A stretch of DNA of 64,000 bases. Origin: Solen grandis. Its lineage: Eukaryota; Mollusca; Bivalvia; Adapedonta; Solenidae. Of this stretch, positions 34,501 through 46,062 are shown one piece after another. A program made the translations under genes and the position numbers. The notes beneath the pieces were generated by a model, which saw only the letters and a list, made by a program, of their open reading frames with translations, made no database searches and was not told the DNA's origin. The DNA lies in NCBI GenBank assembly GCA_021229015.1, contig CM037782.1, positions 58,277,518-58,341,517 of the forward strand, given 5' to 3'. Each line of letters starts with the position of its first letter. Positions within the stretch are counted from its first letter, which is position 1.

Positions 34501-34712
34501 AATCGCCTATACAACTGCTCTTCAAATTGCGCCGGAAGTAGCCATAGTTCATACCGCACCCCTTGGCTGTTTCTTGATAGTAGGGAAATGGCTAAATCCA
34601 TCGGCGGCAAGTCAGGGGAATAAGGTGGATAGCTTATGGTCCTTAACCCAAGGATGCACATCTCAAGTGTTGTCACTTTTTTTCGCATGGTTTGGGGCTT
34701 TGTTGTTGTAGC
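34490..34712 (-). pseudogene. Mariner-like (Tc1/mariner superfamily) transposase fragment, frameshifted
   Basis: The minus strand carries YPPYSPDLPPMDLAISLLS, the mariner signature (H/Y)PPYSPDLAPxDxxLF around the last catalytic Asp, preceded by KVTTLEM and, one base out of frame, by NKAPNHAKK, which is the DNAPxHxA block. The frameshift between these blocks and the missing N-terminal half show that it is dead. It stops where the 37-bp tandem array begins. Confidence 0.7.
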
Positions 34713-34747
34713 GGTAAATTATTCAGCCGAATAATTTGCGCTACAGC
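34711..34747. repeat. Hairpin upstream of the transposase remnant
   Basis: GTAGCGGTAAATTATTC and GAATAATTTGCGCTAC pair with one bulge around AGCC. It may be an end of the dead element or an independent fold-back. Confidence 0.45.
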
Positions 34748-36141
34748 TATATATTTTTCTTTCATCTCTCTCTCTCTCTCCTCGTTTAATATTTTAATTT
34801 TTGTTGATTATGAAAAAAGAGGATTCCAGCTTTAACCTTCGTCCTGCGCAGAAGTCTGTCAGGATAATCTCTACATATCTGATGCTATCGTGCTTTAAAT
34901 TTACATAGAATACTGTATATTTCTTACTGATTAAATATATCTGTGTTGAAATATATTTATTTAACAACACAGATACCATGTGTGTTTTTACACCATAACA
35001 AGTGTAACCACGGAAAGGGGAGTATTTTTATGAAGAGGAATATTAATTATTAATTAATTAATTCCCTTCAAAGTTTGTGTGTGTGGACGATCAAAGGGAA
35101 AATATTTATGTACAAAATCCTTGTCTTTTAAACACATAAATTTATTTGTTTTTTTATACACAAAGCACAGAGTCAAAAGTCCCAAATAAAATGCTAAGTC
35201 TAAACAATCTTTTGATATTACACAAAGTCACTTTAAATTGGTAATCCAAATTTCACGATGTACTCCTCAGTGTAGTGACTTAATAAAACTTCTCTTATTA
35301 TTATTCTCTAAGACACACTCTCAAAACTAAATGTTTATCCAATCAAATCGCTCATGGTGTGAAATCAAATAAATCAACAGATTACTAAACTTTGGCTAAA
35401 AGTGCATCCCTAGCCAGAAACTGAGGAAAGTAATTAAATCCAACTAAGATAAACACTGGCACTGACCACAACCGGCCCTGTCAATTTAAACGACATATTT
35501 ATGGCTGAATACTGGAACATTGGTGTTATTCTTATCAAAGTCAAAGCAGTGCCATACAATGACCTAACCAAAGAGATCGGGAGTAATAATTGCTTATTTT
35601 CTATATTTTCATAATATTGACTAAGATTAAAATTATTAGACCCAACTTTGCATCCTTGGAAAGCTTGTTAAAAGACAACCATTTTGATACCAAACAGCAA
35701 TGTGTAACATTGTTATTTCATATAATTTTGATATAGAGAAACAAACATAAAAATGTAATGAAATATGTTATTCTTTTGATATCAGAAATTTAAAAAATAT
35801 GGATCATAATAGTATTACGGACTACCGGATAATAATCTACAGTTTTCACCGGGTTACCATTGTCTTGGTGCGAACTGAAATTCTCAAGTTGAACCCTAGG
35901 CCGCTTCTTCTGCAACGCGTTAACATGATCTCGGGGTTATACATATAATAGTAATCTTCAATCAAAACGAAAAACACTTTTGAATAAGATTATAAAGACA
36001 CTAACAATGATTGTTTATAAATTGTGTGTTGCATTTAATATTTCAGGACTGTTTGTGGTAAAATACCTTAAAATAGACGCAAACGTACATTAGCGTGTAA
36101 TTTTGCATTACAATTTCTCTAAATGACCGTATGTAATTTAT
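34748..36141. other. DNA without recognised genes
   Basis: A short TC run at 34766-34782, then AT-rich sequence. Nothing supported. Confidence 0.55.
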
Positions 36142-36165
36142 TGTTCCTTCCCATGGGAAGGAACA
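36142..36165. other. Perfect 24-bp palindrome
   Basis: TGTTCCTTCCCATGG and its complement meet with no spacer. The inner core contains GGAA/TTCC on both sides of CCATGG, so it could bind paired ETS or STAT-like factors, or be a chance fold-back. Confidence 0.6.
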
Positions 36166-36294
36166 TCTATAGTCATACATTTCAACTTGACAGTTTCAGA
36201 TTCGCTTCCTGCGGAGATGTTATCCCGCTTAGTATCTGATTTGCCTCATGATACCTACGATGAGACGGGATCCAATCGGAAGTGACGTGATAGC

Positions 36295-36395
36295 AGAAAC
36301 CTCCATTTATCCGCCATTTTAACGGCCATTACGTGATATCACGTGATGTGCGCCATTTATACGCCATTTTATCGACCATTTTTAGTCAGTCTAGC
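36295..36395. promoter_or_regulatory. Candidate promoter: GCCATTTT cluster around CACGTG
   Basis: Within 85 bp there are CCGCCATTTTA, GGCCATTAC, GCGCCATTTA, ACGCCATTTTA and GACCATTTTT, resembling the YY1 core GCCATNTT. The palindrome ACGTGATATCACGT lies in the middle, and TGACGTGA lies just upstream at 36283. No first exon can be assigned on either side. Confidence 0.3.
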
Positions 36396-37061
36396 AGGTG
36401 CGTGCAGGTTTAAATTACGGCTTCGTACGTGTTGTCCCGATTAAGAAAACACGATATCAGCCTAAATTGAACTTAGCCCTATTAAAGTCCTTGAATTTCT
36501 TGCTTCATTTCCTGTGTTACCATGACTTAAAGAAAAAAAAAACATAAGAAAGTTTTGACTTGGAGAGAAATGTTCAACCACCTACAGTTTGTCCTTTTCG
36601 TACTCTAAGGTTATCTCTTTCATATGCAAATGCTGAAAAACGGCTTTCACTTCATACTTCATCATTTAGAAATGCCCTGGAAGGAAATTTTGGTAGGCTA
36701 AAACTTGTATGTAATTATTATTCGTATTTTATTTATTTTTTTACCTTAGAGTAATTAGGTGCGTTAACGGTAGCATCACCCACGCGTACTGATCAAAGCA
36801 ATAATAGCATTCTATAAATAGAGACTGTGACGTCACTAGTTAGCTCTAGTTCAGACCGGTGTTGACACATTGGCAATAATAGTTTAAATCTACTTTATTT
36901 TTAGATCATCCCTCGTATCAAATTCCTGGCAGTGATCTCCCTTGCACGCTCATTATGTACAAATGTAAGGGGAGGTAACTACTGCGTGGAGGTTTGCATT
37001 CGTATATATTGGCACGTCAAAAGTGTCACATGACCACTGATACGTCGTAGTCTAGTGTTAA

Positions 37062-37160
37062 ACACCCGACTGCGGGTCCAAAGCTTATAGGTTCACATCC
37101 CGTTGGAGGCAGGAATTTTTCCGATGACCTTCCAAGGCGCCAAGTACTGGTCCAACCCTG
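37062..37160 (+). mobile_element. tRNA-like SINE head
   Basis: TAGTCTAGTGTTAAACACCC (A box), GTTCACATCCCGT (B box) and then CAAGTACTGGTCCAACCCTG. The last phrase also occurs near 2519, so the body family is dispersed. Confidence 0.5.
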
Positions 37161-37262
37161 GAACCGTCGATAGGGATAAGTCTTAACTGTAACAACTTGT
37201 TTCCCAAATGATGTAACATAAATTTACAATATTTAACTAATATACTTCCCCATTTAAAAAGA

Positions 37263-37270
37263 CAGAGAGA

Positions 37271-37314
<44 letters not shown>
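37263..37314. repeat. (GA)n microsatellite
   Basis: A 52-bp GA run with one GACAGA interruption. Confidence 0.97.
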
Positions 37315-37320
<6 letters not shown>

Positions 37321-37988
37321 TTGAAGATAAACCTCCTACAGTTTCTATTCAGTCACTGTTGCTCTCCACATCCTACTTTCACAAGTATAATGTGAGGATT
37401 TCAATATTTTGAGTCTATTGACGCTCAACTTTCGTCACGCATGGGCAGCCGAAATGTATAGACCAGCGCCCATAAAGGGTGGGTCCTATATAAGATGACT
37501 TGTGGTGCATTTTGTCAAAAATAAAATATGTAGATGAAGTATACTTTTTATTCAGTACACGTTGTACATATTACTGCGATCGTGTAGGATGTACGTCACG
37601 GAGTAGTTCTAAGTTAACGTGCTAACACCTCTCTATTTCATAAGGTTGATTTTCATTTAACATTGTGTAAGTGATAAAAACGGATTACTGAAGAAAAAAA
37701 AATACTGTGGAGTTTGGAGGGGGAAAAAAAGAATATCAACACCAAAGAAAGAAAGAAAAAAACAACTGGGATAAGAATGGGTACTCGTGATCTACCGCAA
37801 ATTGTAAGTATATTGTAAGGCTTGATAATATGAACTGACTTTCTTTTAAGAAAGAAAGAAAGTATAATGGAACGATAGGTAAATAGGACGATAGATTGGT
37901 ATATGGATATTTGTTTATTTCTAAGGTATTGTAATTCCAGGAGATTGTTTTCAGCCAAACTATAATAATGAAGGCTCTAAAAAATTTG

Positions 37989-38110
37989 GTATATTGATAT
38001 CAGTATAACGTTACTCTTTCTGTCATGCATCTCTTTTATCAATGTGCGGGTATATTGATATCAGTATAACGTTACTCTTTCTGTCATGCATCTCGTTTAT
38101 CAATGTGCGG
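37989..38110. repeat. 61-bp tandem duplication
   Basis: Two copies starting GTATATTGATATCAGTATAA differ at one base, so the duplication is recent or an assembly doubling. Confidence 0.95.
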
Positions 38111-38755
38111 GTATATTATTCGTCGCAGAATTTGTAAGGGTCGAATAGGTTTATTCCCTCTATCCAAGACAGAAAAGTTTGACGTTATGTTTCGGTTTTA
38201 TCCACTTTGAACTTTGTTACAGGTGTTTAAAATGAAAAATTGCTGTTTTGAGAACCTAGTATGAGTGCCGAGAAAAACTGATCTATACGACGTGCTCACA
38301 GTAAATCAGTCCCATAATTCATTTTTCTTTTTTTTTCTTTTCTTTTTTCTTTCTTTCTTATTTTCTTTTTTTTTGTACAAAGAATTCGCTATATCTAACT
38401 CTTTTATGCATCATAGCTTTCTAAACTATAAAACCGTATTTGTAGCTAAGTGTACCTATATATACACTGCATGTTTGGTTGTGTAGATAAAACGTCACAC
38501 ATGATACGCTTGTATACATATTAAGAATGAATACGATCTTATCATGCCTTTTCCGCGTTTTAAAATACAATCCAGGTGGATCAAATTTCTTAATTACGAT
38601 ATATTCATCGACGATGAAGTGGTGCAAAACTATCGTATGTTTACAACACATAAATAAAGAAATGTTCGTTCATTTTGCAGCAAGTCTTCGAGCACATCCT
38701 TGACTGTCATCTTTCGTTTCAAACATACATAGATTAGCACCTACATGTTAAGGTA

Positions 38756-38905
38756 AAGTCCCTGTAATGGTTCCGCTAGATCTTGGACCACTTAACTTCT
38801 ACCAAGATAACCAAAATACTGTAATGATCGAAATATTAGGAAACCTTGGGTATCTCCGTGAAAGGCAATGAGGTCCGAAATGTAGAAGAACCACTACAGG
38901 GACTT
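38756..38905. mobile_element. Short inverted-terminal element (about 150 bp)
   Basis: The left end AAGTCCCTGTAATGGTTC and the inverted right end AAGTCCCTGTAGTGGTTC differ at one base. GGACC pairs further in. A MITE or fold-back element. Confidence 0.65.
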
Positions 38906-39597
38906 AGGACAGTCATTTTCAGTAAGTGTGGTGATATAAAATGTCCGCTCTGTCCGTCTGTTCCGTGATGTCAATAGATTATTCATCCATATTACAGTTG
39001 ATAAACATGAAGGTGCTCATGTTGATTAGGTGTTTATAAATCAATACATTTGCCTGTGTATTGGTCACATTCCCCTTGTTAGTGTATCTGTTCAACGTAA
39101 ATTTAAGCGTAGTTTGAACGCCAAGAAACACATACTGAAAAGTCATTTATTTTCGTTGTCATAAAATTTCATGGAAGATGTGATTTAATCAATTTCGTTG
39201 GTACATATATCCGTGGATCCATATACTAGAAAACATGAGGTCTATGAATAAACATTTTCGTGGGGATAAATATTCGTGGATAAAGTCATCCCCGAAATCA
39301 TTGAAAATTAGTCCCCCACGAAAATTAATGATTCTACAGTAATTCTGTCGTAGGAGGCTAAAAAGTAACATGTTCAAAATATATCTAGAATGTTTCCGCA
39401 TAACTCTATACCAAAATCAGTGGATTGTAACCAAAATTGAAGTTGATCTCTTTTTTGATATCACATACTTGCATACAAAATATGAATTTAATAGATGAGG
39501 ACTTTCAAAAGTTATTGTGCGGAAACGTAATGTCTACTGACAGACGGACGGGCAGCGCCATACTATAAAAATGAGAGGAAAATTCCAAAAGAAACGA

Positions 39598-39850
39598 ATT
39601 CGGAGCCTCCGTGGCCGAGAGGGTAAAGTCGCTGACTTTAGCACTCACTCAGCCCCTCGAATCCCGGCAGGGTCATTCGGATTTTCATGTGAGGAAGCCT
39701 TCCAGCTGGCTTGCGGTAGGTCGGTGGTTCTACCCGGATGCCAACGTGCATTCGGGGTCTTCCTCCACATGTAATTAGCTGGACGTCGCTATATGACTGA
39801 AATACTATGTTGGCGACGGTAAACTCAAATAGTCAAGTCAAGTCAAAGAA
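39598..39850 (+). mobile_element. tRNA-derived SINE, second family
   Basis: The head has GCCTCCGTGGCCGAGAGGGT (A box) and CCTCGAATCCCGGCAGGG (B box). The body has GAGGAAGCCTTCCAGCTGGC, GGTCGGTGGTTCTACCCGGA, then CTTCCTCCACATGTAATTAG and CGACGGTAAACTCAAATAG, followed by a short TCAAG repeat tail. The central block recalls the shared core of MetaSINE-type elements; that is an inference from memory of the core. Confidence 0.82.
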
Positions 39851-40260
39851 ACGAATTCCAATCTTTACTGTACAGTATTTACAGTGTAATTTGAAATTTT
39901 GTGACAACTCTAAAATTCGTATTACAAAGAAAGAATGGCTCAATCGTTTAACTTTGTAATCAGTCGATCAATGTTTTTGAAACATTCGGCACAGAATGAG
40001 GACACGACTTAAATTCAATTGCACTCATATAGATTACAGGCATATAACCCAACCCTTAAATTCAAATGTGCGTACCTGTAAATTATGGCACTTGTATATA
40101 TATACATTTTTCTTCTTGACTGAGCATAGTAGAGACACATGGTTGGGTTACTTGAAGTGTATAAGTACAAAGTTTTCATCAAGCGGCCAGAGACACGATA
40201 ATTCTTTCCCCGTTCAAATGTTTAATCAATATTAAAATAATGATAATAATGCTATCAGTT

Positions 40261-40304
40261 AATGAATGAATGAATGAATGAATGAATGAATGAATGAATG
40301 AATG
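40261..40304. repeat. (AATG)n microsatellite
   Basis: Eleven perfect AATG units. Confidence 0.97.
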
Positions 40305-40392
40305 ATTTATTTAATTAATTAAAAATAATGATAAATGAATAAACGTATTGTGTCAAGTGAGCCGCTGTGATATGTTATGATTTTAATTTCAG

Positions 40393-40573
40393 GAAAGGAA
40401 GCCCCTGTCACTCCTGACGAGGACCACACGCTGTGGGGAGATCGCCTGTAGCTTCCTGGCCAAACCGCTGTCCAGCCTCAAGAGATACCACAGGAGCAAC
40501 AAAATGTTGGTGTCTGAGTATATAATTGAGTCTTTTATGCTACAGAAAATACAGCAAGCATACCAAGCATAGG
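40393..40573 (+). CDS. Candidate terminal exon with two open frames, product unknown
   Basis: After a good acceptor (TTTTAATTTCAG) a GC-richer block begins. One frame is open for 59 codons (ERKPLSLLTRTTRCGEIACS, later FLAKPLSSLKRYHRSNK) to TAG at 40570-40572. Another frame is open for 18 codons (KEAPVTPDEDHTLWGDRL) to TAG. Base composition stands out from the AT-rich flanks. No upstream exon was found and no family recognised, so a processed remnant is possible. Confidence 0.32.
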
Positions 40574-40607
40574 CTTTCCTTGTCTGGAAAAAAACCTTGA
40601 TAGCCTG

Positions 40608-40775
40608 TATCGACTTAGAAGCCATCCTAAATATGTGTAAAATTGATTTTGTAAAATATATTGATCTATTTTGAACATGAAAAATAGAGATAGAAAGGTG
40701 GTCTATTGAAATAAATCGCTAATAAATTTGAATTTTCAGAGCTTCTGGTTGGCTACACATTAAGAATGGCTTCTA
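40608..40775. repeat. Dispersed repeat shared with 7545-7715
   Basis: GACTTAGAAGCCATCCTAAA and AATAAATTTGAATTTTCAGA match the copy at 7.5 kb. It follows directly on the candidate exon at 40393. Confidence 0.7.
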
Positions 40776-41109
40776 TTTCTCCATTTTAGTTCAAGACATA
40801 TATAATATTTTCTTCTCATAAACCGTGTATAATTCTTTCTTTTTATTTTGTTGTTATATTTCTTTTATTTACGCACAAAAGACAGAGCATCGTTCGTATG
40901 AACATTTAAAGAAGTTCTTTCACTGAACGAAAATATCTTATGTGATATTCTATTGTATTTTAAGTAGCAATGTCACATGACCCACACATGAAATTTATAA
41001 ATTTAAAATATACAGCGAATATGGATTTCAAGAATTATTTTTTGACAAATTTGGTAACATAGAATGATAGACTGAACAATTTAAGAATTCAAACTTATAG
41101 GCACATTCA

Positions 41110-41245
41110 TATAAGCATGAAGCCGTTGGTAGGGTAGATAGCCTAATAGCATACCGTTCAATCGGAAAATGAGACATAAGTTGGAATCGACGACAACAGT
41201 CGTGCTATAAACATGTAGTGCGGGGCGCAGTGGCTATACAAGGTT
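41110..41245 (-). repeat. Left arm, unit Y of the same inverted duplication
   Basis: CAATCGGAAAATGAGACATA, GTTGGAATCGACGAC and GCGCAGTGGCTATACAAGGT match the complement of 47370-47465. Order Y'-X'-X-Y shows one inverted duplication later stretched by insertions. Confidence 0.7.
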
Positions 41246-41261
41246 AGTATTTGTACGGTTT

Positions 41262-42980
41262 TTATACGCCCGTACAAATTTTGTACGGACTTATTTTGTT
41301 TTCACCCATGGCGTTCGGGGCTCCTATTCAAAGAGTTTTGTTCCAATCGTCTTTAAGCTTGCTGACAATGTGTATTGGCATAATATCTCGGACAAGTTCA
41401 ATTTCCAGCCAAATCGCCCATGACACTCATGGATTATGGACCTTGATTTGTTGAAAATATGTAAAATTAACGGTGCCTGGACTCCTATTCAAAGAGTTTT
41501 GATCCGACCCTTTTCAAACTTGATGACATTGTGTATGGGCATAGCATCTCGGACAAGTTCGATTTCCAGCCAAATCGCCCGAGGCACTCCTGGATTGTGG
41601 CCCTTGATTTGTTGAAATATGTGAAATTAACAGTGCCTGGACTCCTATTGAAACAGTTCTGATCGGATCCTCTTCAAACTTGCTGACAATATTTATGGGC
41701 ATAATATCTCAGACAAGTTCGATTTCCAGGCTCTCCTGGATTATGGCCCTCGATTCGTTGAAAATATGTGAAACTTACAGTTTTCGGACTCCTATTCAAA
41801 CAGTTTTTATCCAATCGTCTTCAAACTTGCTGACAATGTGTATGGGCATAATATCTCAGCCAAGTTTGATTTCCAGTCGAATCGCCTAGAGCACTCCTGG
41901 ATTATGGCCATTGCTTTGTTGAAAATTAATTACCAGTGTCTGGAGTGTTTAAAGTGTTTTTAGTTTTGTGTGACGTAGTCACCCACAACTATAGTACCTA
42001 CATTCTGAGGGCCCGTTTCTCTACATTTAAAACCGAATAACCTCTCAATTTTGTATGAATGACCGAACGATTGAACAGAATTCTACAATACAGATATGTT
42101 GAGTTTCAGCCAAAGTAGTGAAAACTCAATTTTGAGTAAAAACTTAATATTTACGGGACACAATGATGGTATGTAGTATAAAAGCACAGAAGAACAATTT
42201 TCCCCAGGATGTTGCGTTACTCACTTTACCACGCGGAGGAGTATGGTTTCTTTCGAATGCAAAGGTGGCTCATGCCTGCATGTGGATGGTGGATGTGCAG
42301 GTTTTGGTTATTTAGTGGTGTTTCAATGATCATTATATAGAAAGCTTGAATTAAGATAAGGGGTTATTTGTTGCTCTATAGAATGTCCGATACAGGTGTA
42401 TATCTGCTATCCGGGTTACTAAAAACACAGCATGGAGCCACTGAGTTGCATCTATAAATAGAAACTGTGCCGTCGCTCAGTAGTACAAATCAAAGAGCTG
42501 ATAGTGCTAAGAGAGCAGTATTGCCTCATTTCTTTTGTTTATCACAGTAAATTTAATAAACGGAGGTCAATTTTTCGCAAAATGCCAACAACCCTGCTTT
42601 AACGTTGCGTTAACATGGTCATTAGATGAACGCGCCATTTGTTTCAACAGACTGATAACAATTAGCACATTGCCTCGTTTACTACTCCTATATTTCTATA
42701 GTTTTCACTGAACAATATAAGTTTAATATTTGGAAAAAAATAAGTTACCCTGCATATTTGCAGCTTGTCAAACCCTCTTCCACTTGAGACATACAAAACT
42801 TCAGTGCCTTCAGCGCTTTGATTATTTGATCCGCTTCAATCTTGTTGACAATGTGTATGGGCATAATTTCTCGGCCAAGTTCGATTACCAGGCAAATCAC
42901 CCCAGGAACACCAGAATTATGGCCCTTGATTTGTTTGAACATATATTGCATATTTGGACAGCTCATATTACGGGCGTATT
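41262..42980. mobile_element. Element with inverted ends and about 160-bp internal tandem units
   Basis: The left end TTATACGCCCGT and right end ACGGGCGTATTAA are inverted. From 41290 to 41945 a unit containing GACAAGTTCGATTTCCAGCC, AAATCGCC and ACTCCTGGATTATGGCCCTT repeats four to five times at about 160 bp, one copy with a 20-bp deletion; a further unit lies at 42820-42950. Between are 780 bp of non-repetitive sequence. Confidence 0.6.
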
Positions 42981-43802
42981 AAGCTTCGACTCTCGGAGCT
43001 CTTGTTATATTTTCTAAACAATTTTAGGTGATTACAAGCCAATCTAAAAGGTGACCTGCTGAATCAAAGCACTGGGAACACTGTCAGAAGCGAAAGTTAA
43101 AATGTGTGAATTATAAAGTCAATCCCTTTATTTTTTTGTGGTATGCATGTAAAAAAGTTAAATCTTATTCAAACAGCAGGTATTTTATTTATTGGTCTTG
43201 TAAAACAAAAATGGATAAGGAATAGTGGTTCTTAGTATTGATCCTCTCAATACCTTTAATACGTCATGAATTTGCTGCAGACAGAAATAATTTTAATAGA
43301 AAAGCCAGAAAATGAGACAAGATAAAGTTTTTGTTCTTTGTCATTTTACATCCTTCTCACGTGTAAAGAATGATATCCATGCCTTCAATAGTTTTTAAAA
43401 TATGTTCTAGAAAAACATAATTTCACCATACAAGTAAGTTATAGAGATGAAGCAAGGTAGAGTTATTGTTCTTGGTAAGTAAAGTTTGACCATTGTATAA
43501 AGTATAACTCAATCCCTAAAGTACTTTCTGAGTTGTGACATACAGATGCGACTAGAGACACTACAGTCATTTGAGACTCTAACAAGAAAATATTAAAAAC
43601 AAAATGTTTCAATTGACGGCTTACATTAAACATACTGCCCCCTCTCATTTCTACTGTTTTGACCGAATATCAGGGTCCTGTGGTCTATGATTTAAATCAA
43701 AAGGTTAACAAACGCAAAATAATGGAAGAATAAAAAACTAGAATTAAAAAGTTCAAAATATATAACCCAAGAATATAAAACAAAAATAAATATTACAAAA
43801 AA

Positions 43803-43886
43803 AAGGTCTCAGCTGGACTAGAACTCACGACCCCTTGCAAATACTGAACGACGCTGTTGACAATTGAGCTAATTCCTCAGCTATAA
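43803..43886 (-). mobile_element. tRNA-like repeat head
   Basis: On the minus strand TTAGCTCAATTGTCAACAGC (A box region) and GTGAGTTCTAGTCCAGC (B box, T-arm) are spaced as in a tRNA. No recognisable body follows. Confidence 0.5.
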
Positions 43887-44149
43887 ATTTGTAGTGCACA
43901 TAAGGTTATTTGTAGGTAGTTTAATAAATGAATTGCGGATGAACACTGAATATAAAATTGCTTCTTTGACAGTTTTATTTGCACCAGATTTTGTGATTAT
44001 ACCCAATGCTTTCAAAATCCTGCAATATATCTAACTTTTATCAAAACTGCAATGTTAACTTCTACAACCAGTGGTACTATTTTTCAAAGCGAATGTATGG
44101 ATAAGTGGCGGTAATGTGATTGTAAGTAGAAAATCCACTGTCTGACTTT

Positions 44150-44510
44150 AGAAGCTTTCGCTTCTGAAAACTGTTGGTCATGTAAACGCTTTATTAACGT
44201 GAATTTGAATGTAAAATGACAAAAATTCGATGGGATGAGTAATATGGCCAATCAGTCACCAAAACTTACGTTTTCTGGTTGTAATGAATAATTTTAAGCT
44301 ACGCATCATTAACTTTAACATTCTGTCTGTTATTGATCCGAATCACGGCTTCCCAAACTTTTTCTTGAAGAGATATAAGCTGTTAAAGTTGGCATGTCTA
44401 TTTGAGTAACGACGACAGTAGTCGGTAGCGACTCATGTATAACGCAAATCAGTTGAATAGCTGGTATGGATAACGTCGACAATAGTCAAACCATTGCGAC
44501 AAATCGTATC
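44150..44510 (-). repeat. Left arm of an inverted duplication (unit X)
   Basis: The reverse complement of this stretch matches 46850-47210 over about 350 bp (for example GCTTATATCTCTTCAAGAAA and CAGCTATTCAACTGATTT) at roughly 80 percent by eye. No protein family recognised in either arm. Confidence 0.8.
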
Positions 44511-44560
44511 ATTCATCTCATTAAACTGTATTACATAGAAAAAGAACAATTTGAAATACA

Positions 44561-46062
44561 GGGGCGTAGCTAGTGTTACGCACTTACGTACGTGCGTAAC
44601 ATTGAAATAAAAATTAACGTTCAGATTTGCCCCAAAACGTTTATAAAATTAAGAAAGGGGGGGGTAGGTTATCTTGAATCAATGTTATTTACTTATCGTA
44701 GACCTTATGTGACGTAGTGTTGATCATGATGATACGGATATTAATTTTGCGGGGACACTAATTTTCGTCGATTTCGTTGTCGGTTTTATCCACGAATATT
44801 AATCCCCAAGGAAACTTGTCTCTTAAAGACCTCACGTTTGCTATTTCGCACCCCCCCCCCCCCTTTCAACCCAGATCTGGCCATTTAAGCATTCAAAATC
44901 ATTTTGGTTACTGGCTTATTTGAGTGAAAGGTCAACCAACATGTAAATATTTTGATTTAAAGTAATATAATAATAGAGTTTTGTTCAAGACAATCATTGT
45001 CCAATTAGAAAAGTTTTGCAGTGTATACACATCGTTCAGGTGATCGTCCCAGGTGGCCGCATGGTAGAGCGTCCGCCTTCGGAGCGGGAGGTCGGGGTTC
45101 AATCCAATAACATACTGTAAAAATGGCACTGATATCTTCCTGCTTGGCGCTAAGCATATAAAATAAGTCAGTTGTAGATATTATAGAACCAAGATGTGGT
45201 CGAAAAACAATGCCCCGCCCAAGTCAAAAACCCGACAAAAAAAAATTGAAGAAAAAAATAATGGGGATAATTCAAATGGGACAAGGTAGAATTCTGGTTT
45301 TTGATTGTTGCGCTTTTCCTAGTTATCATTTATGTGTAATTTAAGTTTCAAGCCGATGCCTTGCATAGTTTTGAAGTTGACCAAAGTAAACGTTGTCCAC
45401 AGATAGACAGAAAAACTAGACAAAAACAATATGACCCCGATCCATCCGGATTCGGGTGGATAAAAGTAAGGATTCTAAATATTGTAAAATTGGCGATGTT
45501 CAAAATAATTCAGATATCTAACCTTGTCATAAGTTAAAACTGTTTCCAAATACATATTCATGTATGAATTGCCCGAAATAGATCGCATGATTAATATTTT
45601 CTCAAGGTTATGATTAATATTTTCGTAAGTTTTCTACGAATTAACATATCCCTGGATACTTTTCAATGACGACCCTTAATTTCGAAGATAATTCATCATT
45701 ATGTTCTGAAAAGAATGAATAATACGTAATGTTTAAAAAGCAAATCGAGACATGACAAGCTGCAAAAGCCACAAATAGAGAATATAGACTCTGTCGGCAG
45801 TATGTTGTCTATATAGGATTATGAATTTAATTTATATTTGCAATTCAAATGAGGGGCGTTTAAATGATCTATAAATGCACCCTGTTACATACGAAATGAT
45901 GCCGATATTATTTAGTAAACAAGATAAAATTGTAAGCAAGTCGAATCGACAGCTGTATAGTATGCCTAAATTAAACATCCTGTACCCACCGGGGTTGTTA
46001 GCGGGACCTGGACCCCTAGCCAGAGAGTGCGTAACATCCAAGAACGACCTAGCTACGTCCCT
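44561..46062. mobile_element. Putative DNA element with 13-14-bp inverted ends
   Basis: GGGGCGTAGCTAG at the left and CTAGCTACGTCCCT at the right are inverted. Next to each is GTGTTACGCAC or its complement. The left has an inner hairpin, GTTACGCAC..GTGCGTAAC. No transposase is seen inside; a SINE is nested at 45050. Confidence 0.45.
45050..45230 (+). mobile_element. tRNA-like SINE head, nested in a larger element
   Basis: The head folds as a tRNA: A box TGGTAGAGCG, anticodon stem TCCGC/GCGGG with loop CTTCGGA (TCG, arginine-like), B box GGGTTCAATCC. It is followed by CCTGCTTGGCGCTAAGCATA, the body start of the main SINE. The 3' portion diverges. No acceptor stem pairing, so not a working tRNA. 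Confidence 0.7.

Noticed and set aside
36560..36754. Possible first exon downstream of the YY1-like cluster
   Set aside because: The 64-codon frame starts at a TTG and the ATG in the other frame ends after 12 codons; a GTAGGC donor is present but there is not enough else.
45050..45110. Possible tRNA-Arg(TCG) gene
   Set aside because: Good A and B boxes and anticodon arm, but no matching acceptor stem, and it continues into the SINE body.
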